Source: DATEDA01 sp963820965
GTDB lineage: Bacteria; Pseudomonadota; Gammaproteobacteria; Burkholderiales; SG8-39
Length of the DNA stretch: 64,000 bases
NCBI GenBank assembly: GCA_963820965.1
Contig: CAWGCC010000022.1
Location: forward strand, 118,394-182,393
Direction of reading: 5' to 3'
Part shown: one piece after another, positions 8,982 to 18,212 of the stretch
Position numbering within the stretch: position 1 is the first letter of the stretch
Layout: each line of letters starts with the position of its first letter
Translations under genes and position numbers: made by a program
Notes under the pieces: model-generated
What the model saw: the letters and a program-made list of their open reading frames with translations, nothing else
The model's database searches: none
Told to the model about the DNA's origin: nothing

Positions 8982-11900
8982 GTGACGCGAACCCAGCCCG
9001 GGCGGAGGGCGCGACCGGCCGAGCCGTCGGCGCGGCAGGTCGGCGACACGTCCCACGTCGTCTTCCTGCCCGACCGCGCGACGCCGTGCTTCTTCCTGTG
9101 GGGCGCGGGCGCCGCCGCATCCCCGCTCGTCGGCGTCGGCAAGGCCGAGCGCAGGCACCTCGTGGACGAGACGCTCGCGCCGCGCGAGCTCGCCGGCATC
9201 ACCGTGCCGCTCCTCGAAGCGCTGCCCCGGCTTGCGGCGATGACCGCCGCCGAGACGGACCGAGCGCCGGCGTCGCTCGCCGCCTGGAGTGTCGCCGCAA
9301 AGCTCGCGCTCGATCTCGTCGGCCGCGAGCGGATCATCCCGCGCATCGTCGGCGCGAACGGCAGCACCGAGGCACGCTTCGGCGTCGCGCTCGCGCTTTC
9401 CGAGGATGCGGAGCGGGTCGCGGAGCTGGCGAAGTCGTTCCCGCTCGCCGCTCACGCCGTCCCGGTGCGTCGCAAGGGTCGTCACCACGGTGCGCCGGAG
9501 GTGTGGGCGCCCGAGGCATTGCTCCGGGCGTTCCTGGATGCGACGGCCGACGCGCTCGTGCGGGCCGCGGTGGGCCTGCGGCGCGCTGAGACGGAAAACC
9601 GCGCATCTCCCCTGGGAGCGCCGGTTCATCGCCGCGCTTTGCGGGCCCGATCCCGCCTTCGCGCCCGAAGGGTTCCAGGAGCGAACGCTCGTCCGCGATC
9701 TCGACGCCTGGACCCGGCCCGCGCTCGGCATGGAGCCGGACGCGCCGCGCGCCTGCTTTCGCCTCGACCTGCCCGACGCGGAAACCGCGGCGGATGCCTT
9801 CCCGCTCCGTTTCTTCCTGCAGTCCGCGGACGATCCGAGCCTGCTCGTCCCGGCCGACGAGGTGCTCCGCGGGCACGGGCAGTCGTTGCGGCGCCTCGGG
9901 CATTCCTTTCACGCTGCCGAGGAGCATCTGCTCCGCGCGCTCGCGGCGGCGGCGCGACTCTTCGCGCCGATCGCGCGCGGCCTGCGCGAAGCGCGCCCGG
10001 AGGCGGTACACCTCGACGCCGCGGAGGCGTGGACTTTCCTCACCGACGCCGCGCCGGCCTTCGCCGAGGCCGGCATGGGCGTGATTCTTCCGGCGGAGCT
10101 CACGCGGTCGGGACAGCGGCGGCTGCGGCTCCGCATGCGCGTCGGCGGCGCTGCCAAAGGCGCCGCGGGGGCAGTGGCCGGCGCGAGCGGTCTGTCGTTC
10201 GCCGAGGTGCAGTCGTTCCACTGGGAGGCGGCGCTCGCGGGCGATCCGCTGTCCGCGCGGGATCTCGCCGCGCTCGCGAGGCTCAAGGCGCCGCTCGTGC
10301 GCTTCCGCGGCCAGTGGGTCGCCGTCGATCCGGCGGAGCTCGAGGAGATCCGGCGGCTCGTCGCGAGCGGCGGCGGCACGCTCGCGGCCCACGAGGCGTT
10401 GGCCGCGTCGCTCGGCGGGACGATGCCGCGGCCGGACACCCGGGTCGCCGGTCGACGTCGTCGCGGAGGGACACCTCGCCGGCGTCGTGACGCGCTTGCG
10501 CGAGGGCGTCTGCGCGCGGGCGGCCCCTCGGCTCCGCCCGACTTCCAAGGCACGCTGCGCCCGTATCAGGAGCGCGGCCTCGGCTGGCTCGTCCAGATGG
10601 CCGCGCTCGGACTCGGCGCGTGCCTCGCCGACGACATGGGGCTCGGCAAGACGATCCAGCTCCTCGCGTTCCTGCTGCACCGGCGCGCGGAGCGGCCCGA
10701 CGATCGCCGCCCGGCGCTGCTCGTGTGCCCGACCTCGGTGGTCGGCAACTGGGAGCGCGAGATCGCGCGCTTCGCGCCGACGCTCCCGATCGTGCGGCAC
10801 TACGGCCCCGAGCGCGCGCGGTCCGCGGCAGAGCTGCAAGCCGCGCCGGCGAACGCATCGTGATCACGACCTACGGCCTGCTGCGCCGCGACGCCGAGCT
10901 TCTCGGCGGCGTCGACTGGTCGGCGGCCGCGCTCGACGAAGCGCAGAACATCAAGAACCCCGCCTCGGGCACCGCGCGGGCGGCGCGCGCGCTGCGGGCG
11001 AGCTTCCGCGTCGCGCTCACCGGCACGCCGGTCGAGAATCGGCTCGCCGAGCTGTGGTCGATCTCGAGTACCCGAACCCGCGCCTGCTCGGGCCGCTCGA
11101 GCGTTTCCGCCGCGAGGTCGCCGTCCCCATCGAGCGCTACGGGCAGCGAGGACGTCGCCGCGAGCCTGACGCGCGTCGTCCGCCCGTTCCTCCTGCGCCG
11201 GCTCAAGAGCGACCCGGCGATCATCCAGGACCTGCCGGCGAAAGCAGGAGATGAAGGTCGTCTGCACGCTCACGCGCGAGCAGGCCACGCTCTACCAGGC
11301 CGTGGTCGACGAGACGATGCGCAGGATCGAGGCCTCGGACGGCATCGAGCGCCGCGGTCGCGTGCTCGCGCTGCTCACCGCGCTCAAGCAGATCTGCAAC
11401 CACCCGGCGCACTACCTCGGCGAGGCGGGCCCGCTCGCCGGCCGCTCCGGCAAGCTCGCGCGCCTGCACGAGATGCTCGAGGAGGTCGTCGACTCGGGCG
11501 ACCGCGCGCTCGTGTTCACGCAGTTCCGCGAGATGGGCGACCGGCTCGTCGCGGCGCTCGCGGACGACTTCGGCGCCGAGGTGCCGTTCCTGCACGGCGG
11601 CGTCGCGCGAGCGGCGCGCGACGAGATGGTCCGGCGATTCCAGGAGGACCCGCGCGGGCCGCAGATCTTCGTGCTCTCGGTGAAGGCGGGCGGCACGGGC
11701 CTCAACCTCACGGCCGCGAACCACGTCTTCCACTTCGATCGCTGGTGGAACCCGGCGGTCGAGGACCAGGCGACCGACCGCGCCTACCGCATCGGCCAGC
11801 AGCGGTCGGTGCAGGTGCACAAGCTCCTCAGCGCCGGCACGGTCGAGGAGAAGGTCGACCGCCTGCTCGAGCAGAAGCGCGACCTCGCCTCGCGCATCGT

Positions 11901-12060
11901 CGGCGAGGGCGAGCAGTGGATCACCGAGCTCGACGACGCCGCGTTGCGCGATCTGTTCGCGCTCGCGCCCGACGCGGTCGTCGCCGGCGAGGAGGCCGAC
12001 CGCGACGAGGTCGACGGCGACGAATCGAGACCCGGGCGGCGGTCGGCGGTGCGCGCATGA
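8982..12060 (+). CDS. SNF2-family DNA helicase/ATPase (HepA-like), several frameshifts
   Basis: GTG 8982 to TGA 12060 gives about 1,025 residues after correction. The N-terminal 500 residues are the SNF2-associated bacterial region ending in PPDFQGTLRPYQERGLGWL. The motor then shows Walker A DDMGLGKTIQ, Walker B DEAQ in LDEAQNIKNP, motif III LTGTPVENRL, and the C-terminal lobe LVFTQFREMG, SVKAGGTGLNLT and QATDRAYRIGQQR. The frame changes near 9,600, 10,447, 10,850, 11,075, 11,140 and 11,242, yet every motif is intact, so I take these as sequence errors. The stop overlaps the next start by ATGA. The family remodels protein-DNA complexes; this SNF2 plus SWIM pair is common in bacteria, but its role is not settled. 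Confidence 0.88.
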
Positions 12061-12983
12061 GCCGCGACGATCGCTGGCGTGCGTACCGGAAGGCGTCGCC
12101 GAGGCGGCCGCCGCCGGAGCGGGGCATCAAGGTCAAGAAGATCGGCGCGACCTGGTGGGGCCAGCGCTGGATCGACGCGCTCGAGCACCTCTCGCGCGAG
12201 TACTCGAACCGCCTCGCGCGCGGGCGCACCTACGCTCGCGCGGGCCGCGTCCACGATCTCGACGTGAAGCCCGGGCGGGTCACCGCGCGCGTCACCGGCT
12301 CGCGCGCCACACCCTACAAGGTCACGTTGCGCATCGCCCTGCTCGAGGCGGCGGCCTGGGAGAAGGCGATCGGCGCGATGGCGAAGCAGGCGCTCTTCGC
12401 CGCCGAGCTGCTCGCCGGGCACATGCCGAGGGAGATCGACAGCGCGTTTCGCGCGAGCGGTCGAAGTCTCTTCCCGGCCACGGAGCGGGACTTGCAGACC
12501 GACTGCTCCTGTCCGGACTGGGCCAACCCCTGCAAGCACGTCGCGGCCGCGCACTACGTCCTCGGCGAGGCGTTCGACCAGGATCCGTTCCTGCTCTTCG
12601 AGCTGCGCGGACGCGCCAAGGACGACGTGCTCGCCGCGCTGCGGAAGCTCCGCGCGGGCGCCGACGGCGGTGCCGCCGCCGCGGGCCCGGCGGCGCCCGC
12701 CGTGGGGGCGATTCCGACGGTCTCGCTCGCGCGCGTGCAACCGGACGAGTTCGAGCGGCGGCGCGGCCCGGCCGCGAACCTGCACCTTCGCATCGAGCCG
12801 CCCGCATCCCCGGCCGCGCTCCTGCGCCAGCTCGGCGCGCCGCCCGGCTGGTCGCTGGACGAGAGCCCGGCCGAGCTCCTCGCACCGCTCTACCAGGCGG
12901 CGGGCGCGCTCGCGCGCGACCTTGCGCTGCGTCCGGTCGACGAGGATGCACCGACGGTGGTGGGGACTCGGAAGAAGCCTTAA
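12057..12983 (+). CDS. SWIM zinc-finger protein, partner of the SNF2 ATPase
   Basis: 308 residues starting inside the SNF2 stop codon (ATGA at 12057). The N-terminal WWGQRWIDALE block and the zinc motif CSCPDWANPCKHVAA (C-x-C-x7-C-x-H) near residues 147-158 identify the bacterial SWIM protein that accompanies SNF2 helicases. SWIM fingers bind DNA or protein. The C-terminal half is rich in Ala, Pro and Arg and has no motif I can name. Tight coupling suggests it works as a subunit or targeting factor of the ATPase. Confidence 0.88.
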   Translation: MSRDDRWRAYRKASPRRPPPERGIKVKKIGATWWGQRWIDALEHLSREYSNRLARGRTYARAGRVHDLDVKPGRVTARVTGSRATPYKVTLRIALLEAAAWEKAIGAMAKQALFAAELLAGHMPREIDSAFRASGRSLFPATERDLQTDCSCPDWANPCKHVAAAHYVLGEAFDQDPFLLFELRGRAKDDVLAALRKLRAGADGGAAAAGPAAPAVGAIPTVSLARVQPDEFERRRGPAANLHLRIEPPASPAALLRQLGAPPGWSLDESPAELLAPLYQAAGALARDLALRPVDEDAPTVVGTRKKP

Positions 12984-13220
12984 GTGGCGGCGCGCCGAAC
13001 GCGATTGACCTCGGGCTGGCGAAGAGGCAATCGGCCGTATTCCGGCGGGCCGCTCCCGTACCGCACGTCCCGCGAACTCGAGATTTCTCCCACGACCGCT
13101 GCGCGCGGCTCACACGGTGAGCCACTCGCATGGGTACCCTGGACCTCCGAACCCAACCGAGGTTCCGATTCCGGCGTGAGGGTCATCGACCCTTGCAGCC
13201 GTGCCCCGGACGCCGCATAA

Positions 13221-13230
13221 TGTGTACACA
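13221..13230. promoter_or_regulatory. Palindromic operator candidate TGTGTACACA
   Basis: A perfect 10-base palindrome sits 26 bases before the antitoxin start. Phd/YefM-type antitoxins repress their own operon by binding short palindromes of this kind near the promoter. The position and symmetry are seen; binding is inferred. Confidence 0.55.
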
Positions 13231-13255
13231 CTGATCAACACCGGGGGCGGCCGCA

Positions 13256-13528
13256 ATGGAAGCGACGAAGGTGGGCATGCGCGAGTTTCGCGAGCAGCTC
13301 GCGCGCTACTTGGAGTCCGACGCGCCGATCGCCGTGACCAAGCACGGCCGCACCGTCGGCTTGTACATCCCTCTCCGGCACGAGCCTGCGGAGCAGGACC
13401 TCGCAGCGCTGCGCCACGCGGGACAGCGGCTCGACGAATGGCTCCGCGAGCAAGGCGTGACCGAAGACGAACTCGTAGCCGAGTTCAAGACGCGGAGAAA
13501 GCGGGGGCAACGAAAGCGTGGCGGATAG
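13256..13528 (+). CDS. Phd/YefM-type antitoxin of a PIN-domain toxin pair
   Basis: 90 residues. The opening KVGMREFREQLARYLESDAPIAVTKHGRTVGLYIP is the Phd/YefM DNA-binding fold (strand-helix-strand with the TKHGR turn). The remainder is a charged helical tail, DEWLREQGVTEDELVAEF, that would wrap the toxin. It overlaps the toxin start by 11 bases. The tail ends very basic (TRRKRGQRKRGG). The unit should autoregulate through the palindrome just upstream. Confidence 0.85.
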   Translation: MEATKVGMREFREQLARYLESDAPIAVTKHGRTVGLYIPLRHEPAEQDLAALRHAGQRLDEWLREQGVTEDELVAEFKTRRKRGQRKRGG

Positions 13529-13946
13529 GTCGCTCGTGCTCGACGCAAACATCCTGCTCCGCGCCGTGCTCGGCGTGCGGGTTCGCAGCGTGCTCGAGAG
13601 CCACGGGCGGGAGGTGGACTTCGTCGCCCCCGATGTCGCATTCGAGGACGTCGAAGAGTACCTGCCGGCGATCCTCGCGAGGCGCGGGTTGTCCCCGGAG
13701 CTCGCGATGGAAACCTTCGAGCGGGTGAGCACGATCGTCCAGGAGCTACCGCTTCCCTACTATGCGGGACAGGAAGCAGCTGCCCGTGCGCGGATCGCGA
13801 TACGCGACCCGGACGATTGGCAGGTTCTGGCATGTGCGCTTACCCGGGGCTGTCCGATCTGGACCGAAGATCGGGATTTCTTCGGCGCCGGCGTGCCGAC
13901 GTGGACCACGGATCGGATCGAGATCTTCCTGGCGACCGGCAGCTAG
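13518..13946 (+). CDS. PIN-domain ribonuclease toxin (VapC-like)
   Basis: 142 residues from GTG 13518. It shows the acidic PIN residues in order: LVLDANILLRA with the first Asp, a central Glu in the DVEEYL region, DPDDWQVLACAL, and WTEDRDFFG with the last Asp pair. Together these coordinate Mg2+ for RNA cleavage. The start overlaps the antitoxin gene, as expected for a translationally coupled toxin. In PIN systems free toxin cuts tRNA or rRNA and stops growth. The RNA target here is unknown. Confidence 0.87.
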   Translation: MADRSLVLDANILLRAVLGVRVRSVLESHGREVDFVAPDVAFEDVEEYLPAILARRGLSPELAMETFERVSTIVQELPLPYYAGQEAAARARIAIRDPDDWQVLACALTRGCPIWTEDRDFFGAGVPTWTTDRIEIFLATGS

Positions 13947-14011
13947 AAGCCGCGACCTTGCACTCCATCCGGTTGACGAGGACGGGCGGGGGTAGGCGAT
14001 CGGTCCTTCGT

Positions 14012-14617
14012 CTATAGCTTTGATCCTCCGGCCAGAGCCTTGTCCACGATCGCGCGGAGTTGCGGAGGGAGCTCGAGACCGAGCGCGGCCTCGTGTCCCC
14101 TTGGCGACATCTTTTTCCAGGTCTGACGGAGGATGCGGACGAGGGTTTCCTCGTCGTGCTTCTGCGCGAACGCCGCGAAATAGCTCTCCAGGAACACGAT
14201 GCACGTCACGTCTTCCAGGAGCTGCGCGTCCGGGTCGTGCTTGATTCGTTCCTTCCTGACGAGCGCCTGGACCCGGCGGATCGTCGCCGCTTCGTATCCG
14301 ACTTCTTCGAGGATCCGTCCGGCGGTTTCCGCATGGGCCCGGGCCTCGTCGACGCGCCACTTCCGGTACCCCTCCACGTTCATCGGATAGGCCTTTCGCT
14401 CGATCAGCCAGCGGCGGATGTGCTGGCAGCGGACCGCGAGCTTGAGGGGTTCGGAGGCGTCCGGCGCGAGCGCCTCCACCCACGCGCTCATGCGCCGCGC
14501 GTAGAGGAGCTCCTTCGCGTGCTCGGTGCCGCCCGAGAATTCCCGCTCGGGATCCTCGGCGTGTGCGGCATCGAACCGCTCGATCGCCTCAGCGAAGCGG
14601 CCGGAAGCGACGGTCAT
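14012..14617 (-). CDS. DUF4202 family protein
   Basis: 201 residues. It reads FAEAIERFDAAHAEDP, then LLYARRMSAWVEALAPDASE, then CQHIRRWLIERKAYPM, the conserved helical pattern of DUF4202 with paired His/Arg residues. The family is of unknown biochemical function, soluble and all-helical, and resembles HD-like helical bundles. The gene stands alone between the PIN toxin (convergent) and the small ORF at 14738 (divergent). Confidence 0.82.
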   Translation of the reverse strand: MTVASGRFAEAIERFDAAHAEDPEREFSGGTEHAKELLYARRMSAWVEALAPDASEPLKLAVRCQHIRRWLIERKAYPMNVEGYRKWRVDEARAHAETAGRILEEVGYEAATIRRVQALVRKERIKHDPDAQLLEDVTCIVFLESYFAAFAQKHDEETLVRILRQTWKKMSPRGHEAALGLELPPQLRAIVDKALAGGSKL

Positions 14618-14737
14618 GGCGGCATTTTGCGCTCGTTTGCCCGATTCCCGCCTGACGGCGTTACCATCGGGCGCCGGCGAGGCGGGCGATAATTCGCTAC
14701 GCTCGCAACTTCCGACCCCACCGCGAGATCAACCGCC

Positions 14738-14977
14738 ATGACAACGAAACTGAGCGGGCCGCTCAAGCGCGAGCTCGAAATCGAAGGGCAGCCCTATACG
14801 CTGACGATCACGCCCGATGCGCTCAAGCTCGTGCCGAAGGGCCGGCGCAAGGGCTATGAGCTGGGGTGGAAAGCGTTGGTGAACGGCGAAGCCGCACTGG
14901 CAACCGCGCTCAATGCCTCGCTTGCCGACGCTCCGGCGAACGATCCGGCGGAGCGCGGCGGGGCAGAAGACACGTAA
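14738..14977 (+). CDS. Small conserved-looking hypothetical protein
   Basis: 79 residues, MTTKLSGPLKRELEIEGQPY and onward, with a basic centre (KGRRKGYELGWKAL) and an acidic, disordered C terminus. It has no signal peptide or membrane segment. I recognise no domain. Codon use is strongly G/C at third positions like the neighbours, which supports a real gene. It is divergent from DUF4202 and ends 16 bases from the convergent patatin gene. Confidence 0.65.
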   Translation: MTTKLSGPLKRELEIEGQPYTLTITPDALKLVPKGRRKGYELGWKALVNGEAALATALNASLADAPANDPAERGGAEDT

Positions 14978-14993
14978 GCGGCGAAGAAAGCCT

Positions 14994-16049
14994 CTACCGC
15001 GCGGGCCGCAGTCCCTGGAGGCGGGGCGGGAGAAACCTGCCGAGCCTCAGCGAAGACCGGCTCCCCACGAACTGGAACTTGCGCTTGAGCCACGACTCTG
15101 CGCGGTTGCGGCCGTGCTCCCGCAGCGCGTAGATGAACGAGGGGTCGGTGTTCAGCCTGCTGTGGGCGCTGAGCTGGGCCATGAGCTCCTCGTTCTCGAT
15201 CACGTGCATGTTGAGGTTGCGCAGCCTTCGCTCCAGGCCGCCCACCGCGAAGAGTCCGCGTTCGGCTTCCTGCTTGGCGAGCACGATGCCGTGCAGCTCG
15301 GTCAGGAACGTCGAAGTGAAACCGATTTCGGTCAGTCGCTGCCAGATCCCGTCCGCCGTCGTCGGCACCTCGGGCCGCCGGGACGGGTGCAGGAGGACGA
15401 CCATGACATCGCGCGCGGCGCACTGGTGGATCAGCGGGAAGAGGGGCGGGTTGGCGGAGAGTCCGCCGTCCCAGTAGGACTCCCCGTCGATCTCGATGGC
15501 CTTGTGCAAGGTCGGCACGCACGCCGACGCGAGCAGGGCATCCAGCGTGAGCTCCCGATTGCGGAAGATCCTGAGCCGGCCCGTGCTGACTTCGGTTGCG
15601 GCGATGAAGAGCTTGATTCTGGACTCGGCTCTGAGGCGATCGAAATCGATCTGGCTCGCCACGATGTCCCGCAGCGGATTCAGGTCGAACGGGTTGAGCT
15701 GGTAGGGGGAGAAGAAGCGCCCGAGCGAGACGAGCGCCTTGAGCGCCGGGGAGGCGTGGGTCGGAGATCCATCGGCGACCAGCGTGGGCAAGTCCTCCGG
15801 AAGCTCGGCGAACGGCGCCTTGCCGGCGACGCTCTCCCAGAAATCCGCCAACGCCTGGCGGGCGCCGTCCCGGCCACCGACGACGAGGCCGTGACCGAGC
15901 GCGACCGCATTCATGGATCCGGCGCTCGCGCCGCTCATCCCCTCGATCGAGATGCGCCCGTCTTCCAGCAGACGGTCCAGTACGCCCCACGTGAACGCGC
16001 CGTGGGAACCGCCGCCTTGCAATGCCAACGTCACTGTTTTCTTTCGCAT
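14994..16049 (-). CDS. Patatin-like phospholipase (RssA-type)
   Basis: 351 residues. All elements of the patatin catalytic dyad are visible: the oxyanion loop LQGGGSHGAF at residues 9-18, the nucleophile elbow GASAGSM, and the acidic partner in DGGLSANPPL. The family hydrolyses acyl ester bonds of lipids from the cytoplasmic side or as a secreted enzyme; no signal peptide is seen here. The C-terminal quarter (LERRLRNLNMHVIENE and onward) is a charged helical extension typical of the bacterial RssA/YchK group. The gene appears monocistronic. Confidence 0.9.
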   Translation of the reverse strand: MRKKTVTLALQGGGSHGAFTWGVLDRLLEDGRISIEGMSGASAGSMNAVALGHGLVVGGRDGARQALADFWESVAGKAPFAELPEDLPTLVADGSPTHASPALKALVSLGRFFSPYQLNPFDLNPLRDIVASQIDFDRLRAESRIKLFIAATEVSTGRLRIFRNRELTLDALLASACVPTLHKAIEIDGESYWDGGLSANPPLFPLIHQCAARDVMVVLLHPSRRPEVPTTADGIWQRLTEIGFTSTFLTELHGIVLAKQEAERGLFAVGGLERRLRNLNMHVIENEELMAQLSAHSRLNTDPSFIYALREHGRNRAESWLKRKFQFVGSRSSLRLGRFLPPRLQGLRPAR

Positions 16050-16336
16050 GGCCGATCACCTTCTCTTCTTTGAGTTCGTCCGGTCCGGGACAAGCGCCCG
16101 GCAGGGACGGGATGCAGCTGGAGGCACGCGTCTGGTCAGTTCGGAAGTGCGTGGCGATGAGAACCATCGCCAGTGGTTCGGACCAGGAACAGCGCGCGTA
16201 GAGCCGCTGAGGTCTGATGCAGCGCTAGGTTAGAGATGTCGGCCGAACGAGTCCAATCGGAAGCCTGGATACTCTCGATCGGTTATCCCGATCGCGGGCG
16301 TGTAGAAAATACCGGCGACCTGGTGCAGACCCCCGT

Positions 16337-16591
16337 TCACTGATCGCGGGGCCGCTTGAAGTAGAAGTGAATCGCGTCCGGCAGGCTCGCTACGCCGGCC
16401 AGCTCCCATCCCTCCGCTCCCAGGGTGTTCAACTCCTGCTCCGAAGGCGGACCTTCGTGGCGCGTGCTCCGCGCAATGCACCGGTACTCCCATTTCAGGT
16501 CTTCGTAGACGTAGACCATGGAAGGCTCTGGCTGCACGGGCTCAGGCACGAGGGGCTCGGGTTGCTGCACGTGGCTGGATCGGATGTCCAT
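16337..16591 (-). CDS. DUF4177-like small protein
   Basis: 84 residues from ATG 16591. A proline/glutamate repeat (PEPLVPEPVQPEPS) comes first, then a core WEYRCIA...LNTLGAEGWELAGV...IHFYFKRP, the pattern of DUF4177-like domains (beta strand, helix with GAEGWEL, strand with FKR). An internal start at MVYVYEDLKW would drop the proline repeat. Function is unknown. It is divergent from the GST gene, with the two starts 39 bases apart. Confidence 0.7.
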   Translation of the reverse strand: MDIRSSHVQQPEPLVPEPVQPEPSMVYVYEDLKWEYRCIARSTRHEGPPSEQELNTLGAEGWELAGVASLPDAIHFYFKRPRDQ

Positions 16592-16630
16592 CGGCCTCGA
16601 GTATGCTCGCATCGGAGAGGAGCGACCCGC

Positions 16631-17356
16631 ATGCGCTACGAGCTCTACTACTGGCCCGAGATCCAGGGCCGCGGCGAATTCGTCCGCCTGGCGCTCGAGG
16701 AAGCCGGCGCCGATTACGTCGATGTCGCCCGGATGCCGGGTCGCGGCATGGGCGTGCCGGCGCTCATGCGCTATCTGGAGAGCCGCGCCGTGCGCCGGCC
16801 GCCGTTCGCGCCGCCGTTTCTGAAGGCGGGCCAGCAGCTGATCGGCCAGACCGCCAACATCCTGCTGTTCCTGGGGCCGCGCCTCGGTCTCGTGCCGCGC
16901 GCGGAAGCCGACCGGCTGTGGGTGCATCAGCTGCAGCTCACGATCATCGACCTCCTCGACGAGGTCCACGACACCCACCATCCCATCGCGAGCGGCCTCT
17001 ACTACGAGGACCAGAAGCCCGCGGCGAAGCGCCGCGCGGCCGACTTCATCCGCTCTCGCCTCCCCAAGTACCTCGGCTATTTCGAAGAAGTGCTGGCGCG
17101 CAACCGGCCGGGCGGCCGCTACATGGTCGGCGGGCGGCTGACCTACGCCGATCTCTCGATGTTCCAGGTCGTCGAGGGGCTGCGCTACGCATTCCCGCGG
17201 GCGATGGCGCGCCGGCAGTCGAGGTATCCGCGGGTGATCGTGCTGCACGATCGCGTCGCTGCGCGCCCGCGGATCGCCGCGTATCTCGCGTCGGAACGGC
17301 GCATCCCGTTCAACGAGTCAGGGATCTTTCGCCACTATCCGGAGCTCGATCGCTAG
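16631..17356 (+). CDS. Glutathione S-transferase-like protein
   Basis: 241 residues. The N-terminal thioredoxin-like half begins YELYYWPEIQGRGEFVRLALEEAGA, the GST strand and helix with the GRGE turn, and has GQTANILLFLG, where glutathione-binding residues lie. The helical C-terminal half contains GGRLTYADLSMFQVVEGL, the conserved N-capping Asp motif. Such proteins conjugate glutathione to electrophiles or act in aromatic degradation. The stop TAG interlocks with the stop of the opposing FAA-hydrolase gene in a shared CTAG (17353-17356). Confidence 0.88.
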   Translation: MRYELYYWPEIQGRGEFVRLALEEAGADYVDVARMPGRGMGVPALMRYLESRAVRRPPFAPPFLKAGQQLIGQTANILLFLGPRLGLVPRAEADRLWVHQLQLTIIDLLDEVHDTHHPIASGLYYEDQKPAAKRRAADFIRSRLPKYLGYFEEVLARNRPGGRYMVGGRLTYADLSMFQVVEGLRYAFPRAMARRQSRYPRVIVLHDRVAARPRIAAYLASERRIPFNESGIFRHYPELDR

Positions 17357-18201
17357 CCGACCGCGATCGTGTTCCGGAGCACGCCGACCCGGCTCACCTC
17401 GACCTCGACGACGTCGCCCGGCTTCATGTAGACGGGCGGCGTGCGCCGCGCGCCCACGCCGCCCGGCGTGCCGGTGACGATCACGTCGCCCGTCGCGAGC
17501 GGGAGGAACGTCGAGCAGTAGGCGACGAGCCGCGGGATCGGAAAGATCATCATGTCGGTCGCCGACTGCTGCATGACCTGGCCGTTGAGGCGCGTCGCGA
17601 GCGTGAGCCGCTCGCCGGCCGGAATCTCACCCGCCGACACCAGCCACGGGCCGAAGGCGCCGGTCGCGACGAAGTTCTTGCCGGGGGTGAACTGGGACGT
17701 GTGCCGCTGCCAGTCGCGCACCGAGCCGTCGTTGTAGCAGGCGTAGCCGGCCACGTGCGCCCACGCCTCGCTTTCCGGGATCCGGCGTCCCGGCTTGCCG
17801 ATCACGATCGCGATCTCGCCCTCGTAGTCGAGGTGCGCAGACTCGCGCGGACACAGGATCGGCTGGTCGTGGGCGACCTGCGATTCGGGCAGCCGCAGGA
17901 AGACCGACGGGTGCGCGGTCCGGTCGCGCTCGGTCTCCAGCCGGTGCTCCTCGTAGTTGTGGCCGATGCAGAAGATCTTCCCGGGGTTCGGGATCACCGG
18001 CAGGAGCGTGATGTCGTCGAGCCTCGCATCGAGGCCGGCATCCTTCGCCGCGGCCTGCGCCGCGGCGAGCCCGGCTCCGGCGAGCAGCGACTTCAGGTCG
18101 GGGTACTTCGCGCCGAGGCGTGCGCCGAGGTCGACCACGCCGCCGTCGCCGATCGCGCCGTAGGTGTCCTTGCCCTCGAAGTGGAACGAAACGAGTTTCA
18201 T
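17353..18201 (-). CDS. Fumarylacetoacetate hydrolase family protein
   Basis: 282 residues, the length of single-domain FAA hydrolases. The active-site GKIFCIGHNYEEH, the metal-binding acidic LDYEGEIAIVIGK with Glu residues, and DVIVTGTPGGVGARRTPPVYMKPGD are in family order. Members cleave carbon-carbon bonds of acylpyruvates or isomerise meta-cleavage products. It is the last gene of the minus-strand catabolic run with a Bug protein, an FAD monooxygenase, an IclR regulator and a VOC dioxygenase, so it probably handles a ring-cleavage product. Confidence 0.9.
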   Translation of the reverse strand: MKLVSFHFEGKDTYGAIGDGGVVDLGARLGAKYPDLKSLLAGAGLAAAQAAAKDAGLDARLDDITLLPVIPNPGKIFCIGHNYEEHRLETERDRTAHPSVFLRLPESQVAHDQPILCPRESAHLDYEGEIAIVIGKPGRRIPESEAWAHVAGYACYNDGSVRDWQRHTSQFTPGKNFVATGAFGPWLVSAGEIPAGERLTLATRLNGQVMQQSATDMMIFPIPRLVAYCSTFLPLATGDVIVTGTPGGVGARRTPPVYMKPGDVVEVEVSRVGVLRNTIAVG

Positions 18202-18212
18202 CCTGGTTCTCC

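Noticed and set aside
14994..16049. Patatin as part of a CBASS or similar anti-phage system
   Set aside because: No cyclase, TIR or NucC-like partner is adjacent; the neighbours are housekeeping-like.
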